A stretch of DNA of 46,883 nucleotides from positions 1-46,883 of the forward strand of contig JAFDKH010000015.1 in NCBI GenBank assembly GCA_019307065.1, in the 5' to 3' direction. Of the stretch, positions 1-7,443 are shown piece by piece. The notes beneath the pieces were generated by a model. That model made no database searches. It had not been told where the DNA came from and saw only the letters and a list, made by a program, of their open reading frames with translations. How positions within the stretch are numbered: the stretch's first letter is position 1; every line of letters starts with the position of its first letter. Position numbers and translations under genes: made by a program. Origin of the DNA: Deltaproteobacteria bacterium. GTDB lineage: Bacteria; Myxococcota; B64-G9.

Positions 1-952
1 TGAGCTTCAAGACAAAAGAGTTTTCATTTTCATCGGCATCGGGCTCGTAAAGGTCACCCTCAACATATATGTCATCATAGTCGGTAAACTGAAGAGTGCC
101 CATTAGGTGCAGGGTAAAATTGAAGGGCAGTTGGGCGGAGACGACCAATCTCAGGCGATGCCAATGGGCACCCGAACCATATGAGTTTGTATCATTGACC
201 GACAAGATGTAAGAGACTTCAATTATGAGATTAAAATCTTTCAGGTAACGAATCCGCTGCTTGACTCGAATGCCGCCGGTATGCCTGATGTCAAAACGCT
301 CTTTAGTCGTGTCTGAAATACCAGTGCCGGACAGCATTTGAGCCCAATGACCATAGAATCGAAAATCGATTGTGTAATACAGTGTGGCCGCAACACCCAG
401 GCCGCCCTTGAGATAAAGAGACATACCCGCACTGGGAGCTACATATGAAAATTTGAGTCTCCGATTCTCGTTATCGTCCGGTTTGAACTTGTAGTAGTTG
501 CCACCCAGGTAGAACTGCAGGTTGAGCCAGTTAGAAAATTTCTTATGGATGAAGGCTTCTCCAATTACCAGGCGAAAGTCGCGATCGTGTAGGTGCAAGA
601 TTGTATCTTGAAATATGCTGCGCACTCCCAGGAACAAGTCAGCCGATTTCTTATGGCGATATTGACCGGCAAGCTTGGTAACGATCTGATTCTCGTCCTT
701 CTGGTGATAGAACGCCTTGAATCCTCCATGATAAATCAGACTGAGATAATGCCAATCGCTGGAATAACTAAGATCTCCTTCAAGAACTATCTTGGTCAGC
801 AGGTCGGGTGGCGATTTTTCATCGTTTTCTCGGATACTATTGGTGTCGTATTCTTGCCCGACTTGAATTCGCGCTCGACCACCTGTTTCTTCGCCGAATG
901 CCGGACAAGCCGCTAGAATCAGAAAAAAAACCAAGGTCGCGAAAAAGCGCAT
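1..952 (-). CDS. Putative outer-membrane beta-barrel protein (3' end beyond window)
   Basis: An open frame runs from ATG at 952 through the left edge with no stop, so at least 317 residues are present and the C-terminus is missing. The first ~20 residues form a signal peptide (MRFFATLVFFLILAACPAFG, then EE). The mature part opens with a 'GQEYDTNSIRE'-like segment, as seen at the start of many outer-membrane barrels. Alternating polar/aromatic stretches follow (for example NLQFYLGGNYYKF and LGVAATLYYTIDFRFYG), consistent with amphipathic beta strands. It starts 42 bp after the stop of the upstream coiled-coil gene, so it is probably the second gene of the sigma-54-driven transcript starting near 2157. 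The specific function is not recognised; a porin/channel or assembly role would be a guess. Confidence 0.72.
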   Translation of the reverse strand, partial: MRFFATLVFFLILAACPAFGEETGGRARIQVGQEYDTNSIRENDEKSPPDLLTKIVLEGDLSYSSDWHYLSLIYHGGFKAFYHQKDENQIVTKLAGQYRHKKSADLFLGVRSIFQDTILHLHDRDFRLVIGEAFIHKKFSNWLNLQFYLGGNYYKFKPDDNENRRLKFSYVAPSAGMSLYLKGGLGVAATLYYTIDFRFYGHWAQMLSGTGISDTTKERFDIRHTGGIRVKQRIRYLKDFNLIIEVSYILSVNDTNSYGSGAHWHRLRLVVSAQLPFNFTLHLMGTLQFTDYDDIYVEGDLYEPDADENENSFVLKL

Positions 953-994
953 GCCATAATTACTAGCATAGCCAAAGACCAGACGCACGGCCTT

Positions 995-2140
995 CTAATC
1001 GCCTTGCAACAACTCGACTTTTTCAAGGATTTGGTCTTGAAGTATCTGGAATTTCTTGATCTGTTCAATCGTCTGTGTGCGCTGCCTGCGCAACACTTTC
1101 AGGCGTTGCGCCGGACTCATCTGCTCCAGACCGGCATCGTTCTCGCCTACCCCGACCGGCATCTGACCCTGCCGGGTTTCGGTGACCGGATCAACCGGCC
1201 CGCCGCCACCCGATTCGTCCGGCGTCCCGCACATTCCGCCAGAACATTCACCACCCGGCATAGTCGCATCATAATTCATATCGGCATCATCGGGCTCGCC
1301 GAGCAGGCCGTCGGATGAGGGATCGGCAGCGCCATTTTTCTCGTTCTCGCCTGCTGTAAAATCTTGCGTCCGATCCCCGGGGGGCGTGTAGCTGGTGGTC
1401 TTAGTGACAGTCATGGTCCGGGATTCTTCGCCGAACAGGGCATGATCTTCGACGAAGTCCCTCATTTCCCGATCCAGACGCATTTCAGAATCGGTGTCAG
1501 TGATTTGCTTGTCCAGCTGAGCCAGGCGCTTCCGCAAGCGGTCCTGTTCGTCGCGGACAGCATCCATGCGTTCTTTGAGCTCTTCCGGATCATCCGAAGC
1601 CAGCAAATCGTCGGTCTCCATCGGGTCCGCCTGCCTGGCAGGAGTGAAAAGTTCTTTATGTATGGATTCCCTGTCGTTACGTAGTTTGGTCAGATTTTTT
1701 ACCAAAGCAGTTTTTTGCTTGTCCTTGGCCGCACGCATCTCTTTGGCTATTTTTTCAACAAGCTGCCCATATAATAAGTCTAACTTTTCGAATCGATCTC
1801 TTCTGGCATCTCCAAGCGCATTCAGTTCACGGTTCATTAAAGTCAAGGTTTCAGAAAGCTCTTGAGATTGTCGCAACATATTCTGCAAAGCGAAATCTGG
1901 AAGAATGCTCTCTTGTGATCTGTCAGCTTTTCGTTGATCTATTTTCCTGGCCAGAGACTCGAGGGCTGCGCCCATTTTTTCCTTTTGCGCAATCACTTCT
2001 CTACCGGCATCAGCGAGTCTCTCAATTTCCAATCTGAGTGATGAAATCTGATCATATAGCTCGGCTTTGGGCTCCTGGGCCTGGGCGAATGCCCCGATAA
2101 GCAGCGTCAGTCCAGCTATGAATAGGTTCAAAATACGCAT
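995..2140 (-). CDS. Exported coiled-coil protein of unknown function
   Basis: 381 residues. A Sec signal peptide (MRILNLFIAGLTLLIGAFAQA, cleavage after AQA) is followed by about 200 residues of charged heptad-like sequence (residues ~25-225) predicted to be coiled coil. A low-complexity acidic/Gly-rich linker comes next, containing a CSGGMC cysteine pair near residue 300, and the C-terminus is another short coiled coil (~335-378). No enzymatic motif is visible. A perfect GG-N10-GC sigma-54 promoter lies 28-43 bp upstream of the start codon, and the upstream neighbours encode a histidine kinase and an NtrC-type activator, so this is the probable first target gene of that system. With the beta-barrel gene 42 bp downstream it may form a periplasm/outer-membrane pair. 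No family is recognised. Confidence 0.8.
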   Translation of the reverse strand: MRILNLFIAGLTLLIGAFAQAQEPKAELYDQISSLRLEIERLADAGREVIAQKEKMGAALESLARKIDQRKADRSQESILPDFALQNMLRQSQELSETLTLMNRELNALGDARRDRFEKLDLLYGQLVEKIAKEMRAAKDKQKTALVKNLTKLRNDRESIHKELFTPARQADPMETDDLLASDDPEELKERMDAVRDEQDRLRKRLAQLDKQITDTDSEMRLDREMRDFVEDHALFGEESRTMTVTKTTSYTPPGDRTQDFTAGENEKNGAADPSSDGLLGEPDDADMNYDATMPGGECSGGMCGTPDESGGGGPVDPVTETRQGQMPVGVGENDAGLEQMSPAQRLKVLRRQRTQTIEQIKKFQILQDQILEKVELLQGD

Positions 2141-2167
2141 CTGGTTACCTTCCGGTTGACACTAAAC

Positions 2168-2183
2168 GCAAACTCCGTGCCAA
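2168..2183 (-). promoter_or_regulatory. Sigma-54 (-24/-12) promoter
   Basis: The minus strand reads TTGGCACGGAGTTTGC, with GG at 2181-2180 and GC at 2169-2168, exactly 10 nt between them. This matches the sigma-54 consensus (YTGGCACG-N4-TTGC). The predicted transcription start is near 2157, giving a short leader to the ATG at 2140. The gene directly upstream (2335-3741) encodes an NtrC-family sigma-54 activator, so the biological context agrees. A small dyad TTTGTACAAA (2218-2227) lies in the upstream region, but its link to activator binding is only a guess. Confidence 0.85.
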
Positions 2184-2311
2184 AGCCCTGATCATATCAC
2201 CTCTGTTCGAAAGATATTTTGTACAAATTTTACGACCACTTACGCTTACCAGCGCGATAATTTCAGCTGCCAGTAACTAAGCAACCTATCGAATTGCCCA
2301 AAAATCAACGA

Positions 2312-2335
2312 AGCCCTCAGAAATCTGGGGTTTTT
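2312..2335. terminator. Possible stem-loop between the regulator gene and the sigma-54 promoter
   Basis: CCC-T-CAG (2314-2320) can pair with CTG-GGG (2325-2330) around an AAAT loop, directly after the stop codon of the response-regulator gene. The T-run (2331-2335) is on the plus-strand side. On the minus strand, the coding direction here, the T-rich stretch comes only ~10 nt later. It may therefore be a weak terminator or simply a hairpin. Confidence 0.3.
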
Positions 2336-3741
2336 CATTCAATCTCGTATTTCTCGAGCTTGTAGTACAGCGCTGAGGTTTTCACGCCCAGCAGCCGAGC
2401 TGTTTCCGTCTTGACTTTACCGGCCTGTTCGTAGGCATTGAAGATCAATGTCCGTTCGACTTCGTCGAGAATTTCCGGCAGAGTTGCACTGCTTAGATTG
2501 ATCCGCAGACTTCCATCGCTCTCTTGTTTGAGAATCGAGGTTGTCACTTTTTTCTGACCCAGGTTGGACGGCAAGTCACTATCTTCGAGGATCTCTCCCT
2601 CTGAAAAAACCATTGCCTGCTCGATTACGTTTTCCAGCTCTCTAACATTACCCGGCCATCGGTAGCGTTGCAGCAACTGAAGTGCCTCGTCAGTTATGCC
2701 GGACAATTGCTTGCCGGTACGGTCTGCGAGTTTGGCAAGAAAATGTCGAGCCAGGTCGCCAATATCTTGAGGCCGTTCACGCAGAGGAGGAAGTTGTACA
2801 GGAACTATGTGTAGACGGTAGTAGAGGTCTTCGCGGAAAGCGCCCTCTCTGACCAGAGCTTCAAGATTCTCGTTGGTGGCAGCAATGATACGGCTGTCTA
2901 CTGAAACAGTTTCCTCACCGCCGACTCTTTCGAATTCTTGTTCTTGCAGAACCCGCAAGAGTTTCAACTGTAGGGTTGGTGTTATTTCGCCAATTTCATC
3001 CAGAAAAATACTGCCGCCGTCGGCCAACTCGAAACGTCCGAGTTTGCAGCGGGTAGCCCCGGTAAATGCGCCTTTCTCATGGCCGAACATTTCGCTTTCT
3101 AATAAAGTTTCGGCCAGCGCTCCACAGTTCACCTTGATAAATGGCCCATCATGTCGGCGACTCTGATCATGTAACGCCCGGGCAACCAGTTCCTTACCCG
3201 TCCCGCTCTCGCCCGTGATGAGCACCGTCGAATCAGACTTGGCAACTTTCTTGATCGTCGAAAACACTTCCTGCATGGCCGGCGAGCTGCCCACCATGCT
3301 GGCAAAATCTGCACCGGCCTGGGCTTCCTTCCTCAGAATCTTGTTTTCTGCGCGAAGCCGGTTGCGTTCTTTTTTGATCTTGGCCACTTCCAGGGCTTGA
3401 TTTACTTTGGCCTTGAGCACATCGGGAGTAAAAGGCTTGGTAACAAAATCAAATGCTCCCAGCTTCATCGTGTCGACCGCAGTTTCTACAGTACCAAAAG
3501 CCGTGATCAACATGACAACCGCGTCTTCATCCTTTTCGAGAATCGCCTTGAGTACCTCGATTCCGTCCATACCCTCCATTTTCAGATCGGTAATCGTAAA
3601 GTCGACCCTGCGTGATTTGAAAAGCTTCATTCCAGTGGCACCATCTTCGGCGATGAATGCCTTATGCCCCATCCTGGCAATTACGGTTGCGACACCTTCA
3701 CGAATGGTCTCATTGTCATCTATTACTAATACACTAGCCAT
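2335..3741 (-). CDS. NtrC-family sigma-54-dependent response regulator
   Basis: 468 residues with the full three-domain layout. A receiver domain (~1-120) has the acceptor Asp in 'TDLKMEGMDG' and the conserved Lys in 'VTKPF'. The AAA+ sigma-54 interaction domain (~150-385) has Walker A GESGTGKE, the sigma-54-contacting GAFTGA loop and the Walker B region 'GGSIFLDEIGE'. A Fis-type helix-turn-helix occupies the last ~45 residues (TARLLGVKTSALYYKL). When phosphorylated it should form a ring, bind upstream DNA and remodel sigma-54 RNA polymerase. It starts 28 bp after its cognate kinase gene (3770-5227). A -24/-12 promoter lies immediately downstream, so local control of the exported protein genes at 1-2140 is the obvious inference. 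It resembles the AtoC/ZraR/HydG group, but the signal is unknown. Confidence 0.95.
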   Translation of the reverse strand: MASVLVIDDNETIREGVATVIARMGHKAFIAEDGATGMKLFKSRRVDFTITDLKMEGMDGIEVLKAILEKDEDAVVMLITAFGTVETAVDTMKLGAFDFVTKPFTPDVLKAKVNQALEVAKIKKERNRLRAENKILRKEAQAGADFASMVGSSPAMQEVFSTIKKVAKSDSTVLITGESGTGKELVARALHDQSRRHDGPFIKVNCGALAETLLESEMFGHEKGAFTGATRCKLGRFELADGGSIFLDEIGEITPTLQLKLLRVLQEQEFERVGGEETVSVDSRIIAATNENLEALVREGAFREDLYYRLHIVPVQLPPLRERPQDIGDLARHFLAKLADRTGKQLSGITDEALQLLQRYRWPGNVRELENVIEQAMVFSEGEILEDSDLPSNLGQKKVTTSILKQESDGSLRINLSSATLPEILDEVERTLIFNAYEQAGKVKTETARLLGVKTSALYYKLEKYEIE

Positions 3742-3769
3742 GCAGGCGTTTCCTTTCCCGTCATGGTGA

Positions 3770-5227
3770 CTATGTTCGCTTCAGTGGCAGACGTAAACTA
3801 AAAGTAGCGCCTTTGCCTGGCTCGGAGTCAAGCGACAAGACTCCACCGTGGGCATCAACAATCCTCTTAACTAACGCCAATCCTAACCCGGTTCCCTTCT
3901 GTCGAGTAGTGAAAAACGGCTCAAAAATCCGCTTGCGCGAATCCTCGTCAATGCCCGGGCCGGTATCCGACACCGCAAATGTAACCTCCTGATCAGTCTG
4001 CCAGATCGACAGCTTGACCCTGCCGCCACTGCCCGAAGCCTGAATGGCGTTGCGAACCAGGTTTAGCAGCGCCCGCCGTATTTTTTCTCTGTCGACTAGA
4101 ACCCGGCCGACTTCGCCTGAAATCTCTGTAACAAAATCAACTTGGGCCTGCTCAATATCTGCGGCCAGCAGAGAGCGAATTTCTTCACTCTCTGCTTCGG
4201 GACTCAACTCCTCAAGCTCCAGGGGGCGCTTGCGAGCAAAATCCAGAAAATCGTTGACTACCCGCGCCAGGTAGTCGAGTTCTGTATTGATCCTGGTTAT
4301 GTGTCCGAGGGCCGTGGCATTGTCAGCCAGATCTTCCTTGAGCAAACCGACGAAAAGCGCAATTCCTCCGAGCGGATTGCGGACCTCGTGAGCAATTCCA
4401 GATAGCATCATTTGAAGCTGTTGATCTCTTTCTCTGATTGACTTTCTCATTTCGTTCAAGGTATGTGCCAACACGCCGATTTCGTCCAGGGTCTCGACTT
4501 CGATCTCGCGATCGAGTTCACCTTGTCCGATCACCTTGGCCGCCTGGGCCAGGCGGCCGACCGGTCGGGTGATGCGTCTCGATATGTAGAGTGTTGCCAA
4601 CACCACCAGAGCCAATGCCACTATTCCGACGACCGCCAGAGTTCTGCCAAGCTCGGCTAGCGGACCAAAAAAACGGGCTGAACCGTCTACTCCGACAGCT
4701 GCCACAATTTCTCCGTCAATTCTTACTGGAGAAAATCCAGTTTTATACAAGCGGCCATACAGCCCGCGAAAAAGAACAGAAGAGCTGTTGGCTCCTGCGA
4801 AAACAGCCTTGAGCTCCAACCGATCTGCAGCAAGTTTGACTATCGGTTCCCCGATTGAAAACACTCCGTCGCTATCAACCAGCGCCCGTTCATCGAGATC
4901 GAACAAGTAAATCGACTCAGCCTGCGCAGCCTCCTTCAAGTTTCTCAATTTTTGTTTCAAAGTTGTGTAAGTTCGCGACTCTTCATCGCCGGGAGCGAGC
5001 CGGACTGCCCGTGGTTTTCCAACCAGGGTTGCCGCTACTCGTGCGGCTGAAATTAGCGACTCGCCCAATTGGTTCTCCATCGCAACCCGGGCTGCCCGAT
5101 AGGCCAGATAGCCAATACCGGATACAATAAAAGCAACGGGAATAAGATAGGCAATCAACAGTTTAATCCACAACCGCCTGCGAAAGGCTAATCGCGAACT
5201 GTCAGTGGTTTTTTGAATACCAGTCAT
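3770..5227 (-). CDS. Membrane histidine kinase (HAMP, HisKA, HATPase)
   Basis: 485 residues. TM1 is at ~21-46 (KLLIAYLIPVAFIVSGIGYL), a periplasmic sensor loop of ~145 residues follows, and TM2 is at ~190-213. Next come a HAMP linker, the DHp domain with phospho-accepting His in GIAHEVRNPLGG, and an HATPase domain with N box (NLVRNAIQAS), G1 (DTGPGID) and G2 (GTGLGLALV). This is the ZraS/AtoS-like type that pairs with NtrC-class regulators, and the next gene 28 bp downstream is such a regulator. The start ATG at 5227 has no strong Shine-Dalgarno, so it may be coupled to the upstream outer-membrane protein gene, which ends 65 bp earlier. The sensed signal is not evident; an envelope signal is inferred from the neighbours. 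Confidence 0.93.
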   Translation of the reverse strand: MTGIQKTTDSSRLAFRRRLWIKLLIAYLIPVAFIVSGIGYLAYRAARVAMENQLGESLISAARVAATLVGKPRAVRLAPGDEESRTYTTLKQKLRNLKEAAQAESIYLFDLDERALVDSDGVFSIGEPIVKLAADRLELKAVFAGANSSSVLFRGLYGRLYKTGFSPVRIDGEIVAAVGVDGSARFFGPLAELGRTLAVVGIVALALVVLATLYISRRITRPVGRLAQAAKVIGQGELDREIEVETLDEIGVLAHTLNEMRKSIRERDQQLQMMLSGIAHEVRNPLGGIALFVGLLKEDLADNATALGHITRINTELDYLARVVNDFLDFARKRPLELEELSPEAESEEIRSLLAADIEQAQVDFVTEISGEVGRVLVDREKIRRALLNLVRNAIQASGSGGRVKLSIWQTDQEVTFAVSDTGPGIDEDSRKRIFEPFFTTRQKGTGLGLALVKRIVDAHGGVLSLDSEPGKGATFSLRLPLKRT

Positions 5228-5292
5228 GAATCACGGCACCAGGTTACACCAACCAGGCCGAGGCGGGCAAACTCAAGCGATAATATCTTTGA

Positions 5293-6687
5293 TTAGAAAA
5301 CGAACCGATAACCAGCAACCGCAAGAAGCCCCGAAATACTTGGATTGTTGTCCCATACTCCCGGGTTGCCAAAAGATATTCCAGCCCTGACTTCTGCCAG
5401 AATGAACCCGGGTCCAATCTCGGCCTCCAGGCCTGCAACTAAATGACCTCCAAAAACTGTCGCTTGACCGGAAGTGTAGTCATGTTCAGAGTCAGTACTC
5501 TTGTTTTCACCAAAGCAGATGAAAACATCACCACCCAGGCCCACGTAGGGCTCAATAAAGGTATTGATTGGTATCCGGTAAAACAGCTGCACGGCAATCG
5601 GAATCACCATAAGCGAGATTTGCCGGCCTAAGTTGTTAACCGACATTTCATACTTGTAATAGCCCGCCTCCACCCCAAGTGTCAGTCTTCCATCGAAGAC
5701 AGGCAGGATGTAGCGCATATCCAGACTGCCGGTAAAAGTTGTACCACCCACTTTCTGCAAAGGACTTATCTGTCCGAACTTGACGCCCAGTGAGACTACC
5801 GGCGCCGATGTGGATGGAACCGGCTTCTCCACGACGGGGGGCTCCACCGGCTTGGTGGTAATCGTCCGGACTCCGCCGCCACCCGCTGTGGTTTTGGCAA
5901 CCTTTTCTGCCGGCTTTTCTTTTATAGGTTTCACCTTTTCCTTGGGTGGCTTCTCGACTTTTTCGATCTTGGGAGGTTTCTCGACAACCGCAACTTTCTT
6001 CACAGGTTTCTTTTCAGGCTTTTTGGTTACAGGTTTCGTAACCGCAACTTTCACCGGCTTTTTGGGCTTCTCGACGACCGCTACCAGGGGAACCAAGGCA
6101 GGCGCGCCCCCATCTGAGTCGTCTTTAGTTGTGGGTGCAATGAGCGGGACCAGTGCCAGGGCATCATCTTCTTTTTGGGCTTTGCTCTGGTCGGCCTTGG
6201 TATCATAGCTGATTCTCAGGGTCATGCTAGTGCCCCTGGGCGCGCGTAACGAAAACGTATAACTCTGAACCCCTCTGCGAACCTTGATCTTGAATACTTT
6301 CGGAAGAGAGGGATTGAGAGATGATTCCTCTTTATAGGCACCCACTCGGGAACGATGAAGTTTGAGTGAGGACTTTTTAATTCGCCTTCTTCCGCGTTTC
6401 ATCTCAAATCTTCCGGAAAATACCGATCTCTTGCTCTTGCTATTCAACCGGACTGTAAGCGTCAAAGTTCCCGGACCAACCAGATCAAGTTTCAGAGGTT
6501 TGCCAGGAAGAACCTGGAATCCGTAACTTTCATCTGTGGTCAAAGTCAGGGCGGAGTGATTGGTACTCGGCATCACTTCAATCACACGAGCTTGGGCTCG
6601 CGGCACGGCCGAAAACAGGCCGGCTATACCGACCAGCAAGACTAGCCTGATAACCCTGGAATAGTTGGAAATGCGAACTGCATTCAT
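5293..6687 (-). CDS. Outer-membrane beta-barrel protein with Lys/Pro-rich linker
   Basis: 464 residues. There is a signal peptide (ending ...VPRAQA). A beta-rich N-terminal domain (~35-165) has many Lys/Arg residues. A low-complexity linker of PKKPVKK/EKPPK-type repeats (~185-290) follows, then a C-terminal ~170-residue barrel (VSLGVKFGQISPLQKVGG ... GLLAVAGYRFVF) ending in an aromatic residue, as outer-membrane barrels do. The linker could span the periplasm or contact peptidoglycan (inference). The start is supported by GGGGGAGG 7 nt upstream of ATG 6687 and by a clear sigma-70 promoter further upstream. It is first in line before the kinase/regulator pair, so it may be a sensed or accessory component of that system. 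No named family is recognised. Confidence 0.8.
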   Translation of the reverse strand: MNAVRISNYSRVIRLVLLVGIAGLFSAVPRAQARVIEVMPSTNHSALTLTTDESYGFQVLPGKPLKLDLVGPGTLTLTVRLNSKSKRSVFSGRFEMKRGRRRIKKSSLKLHRSRVGAYKEESSLNPSLPKVFKIKVRRGVQSYTFSLRAPRGTSMTLRISYDTKADQSKAQKEDDALALVPLIAPTTKDDSDGGAPALVPLVAVVEKPKKPVKVAVTKPVTKKPEKKPVKKVAVVEKPPKIEKVEKPPKEKVKPIKEKPAEKVAKTTAGGGGVRTITTKPVEPPVVEKPVPSTSAPVVSLGVKFGQISPLQKVGGTTFTGSLDMRYILPVFDGRLTLGVEAGYYKYEMSVNNLGRQISLMVIPIAVQLFYRIPINTFIEPYVGLGGDVFICFGENKSTDSEHDYTSGQATVFGGHLVAGLEAEIGPGFILAEVRAGISFGNPGVWDNNPSISGLLAVAGYRFVF

Positions 6688-6748
6688 GGGGTCCTCCCCC
6701 TAATTGGCGCTAAATTGAGTAAGAATCAAAAATACATTTATTTTCACT

Positions 6749-6777
6749 ATTGTACGATAGGACGTACATGGTTGCAA
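6749..6777 (-). promoter_or_regulatory. Sigma-70 promoter for the outer-membrane protein/kinase/regulator genes
   Basis: The minus strand has -35 TTGCAA (6777-6772), a 17-nt spacer and -10 TACAAT (6754-6749). The spacer contains an inverted repeat GTACG...CGTAC (6752-6767) that could be a repressor site. Transcription would start near 6742 and give a ~55-nt leader to the ATG at 6687. Confidence 0.7.
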
Positions 6778-6812
6778 AAGGATTTCCACTAAAATATCGA
6801 ATCGCCCGGATC

Positions 6813-6828
6813 TGGCTGAATTCAGCCA
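6813..6828. repeat. Perfect 16-bp palindrome upstream of the promoter
   Basis: TGGCTGAATTCAGCCA is an exact 16-bp inverted repeat without spacer, lying ~36 bp upstream of the -35 box of the minus-strand promoter and ~85 bp upstream of the RNase P RNA gene. No T-run follows on either strand, so it looks more like a protein-binding site than a terminator. The owner is unknown. Confidence 0.5.
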
Positions 6829-6912
6829 CAGATTGGTAATATCACTTATATTTCTCTTCAATTCGGACAGGTTTTGTGAGAATAGGTTTTGTTAGTTCTT
6901 TGAATTTTGATT

Positions 6913-7393
6913 CCGTCGGTGTGGGCCAGGTATTCGCTGGTTTTATTCGAAAGGTAAAACGAGAGGTAAAGTCCGGGCTCCACAGGGCAAGGGTGCTGGT
7001 TAACGGCCAGTGGAGGCAACTCCAAGGAAAGTGCCACAGAGAATAGACCGCCCGCTGGGCTGTCTAGGCAGGTCAGCGCATGGGGGACGTTCCCTTGGGA
7101 ACCCTCCCTCTCATCCGGCGCTCTTTTGGGTGCTGGAGGCAAGGGTGAAACGGTGCGGTAAGAGCGCACCGCTGGGGTGGTGACATCCCGGGCACGGCAA
7201 ACCCCACCTGGAGCAAGATCGAACAAAGGTGCCTTTGGACGCCTGGCGCGTGCCAGAGGCGGACGGCCCGTCCGGATCACCTTGGTTGATCGCTTGAAGC
7301 AGGTGGCAACATCTGCCCTAGATGAATGGGTACCACCTTGATGAGGGTAACCTTATCGAGGACCAGAACCCGGCTTACGGCCCGCATCGACGG
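6913..7393 (+). ncRNA. rnpB: RNase P RNA (M1-like, type A)
   Basis: The catalytic RNA of RNase P, which trims tRNA 5' leaders. The hallmark conserved segments occur in order: GAGGTAAAGTCCGGGCTCC near 6970, AAGGAAAGTGCCACAGA near 7025, GGGTGAAACGGTGCGGTAAG near 7145, GGCAAACCCCACCTGGAGCA near 7195, and the 3' 'CCCGGCTTACGGCCC' near 7375. The ends were placed by the P1 helix: 6913-6927 pairs with 7379-7393 over 15 consecutive pairs (two G-U). That makes the RNA about 480 nt, longer than E. coli M1 (377 nt), mainly through extra sequence in the 7080-7145 and 7225-7345 stretches. The gene is convergent with fdhA and divergent from the outer-membrane protein gene. No clear promoter was found. Exact mature ends are uncertain by several nucleotides. 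Confidence 0.95.
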
Positions 7394-7427
7394 TTATTGT
7401 TCAAAAAAGAGTTATTTGGCAGGGAAC

Positions 7428-7443
7428 TAACCTGTCAAGCTAC
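7428..7443 (-). terminator. Weak terminator candidate after fdhA
   Basis: On the minus strand, straight after the fdhA stop, CAGG and CCTG can pair around a 7-nt loop. The sequence then reads AAATAACTCTTTTTT, so a T-run ends ~13 nt after the stem. The stem is short; the call rests mainly on position between convergent genes. Confidence 0.3.

Noticed and set aside
5780..6208. Plus-strand Thr/Gly/Phe-rich frame
   Set aside because: It is a shadow of the Lys/Pro-rich linker of the outer-membrane protein on the minus strand.
6858..7280. 140-codon minus-strand frame
   Set aside because: It lies antisense to the RNase P RNA, whose conserved segments explain the sequence fully.
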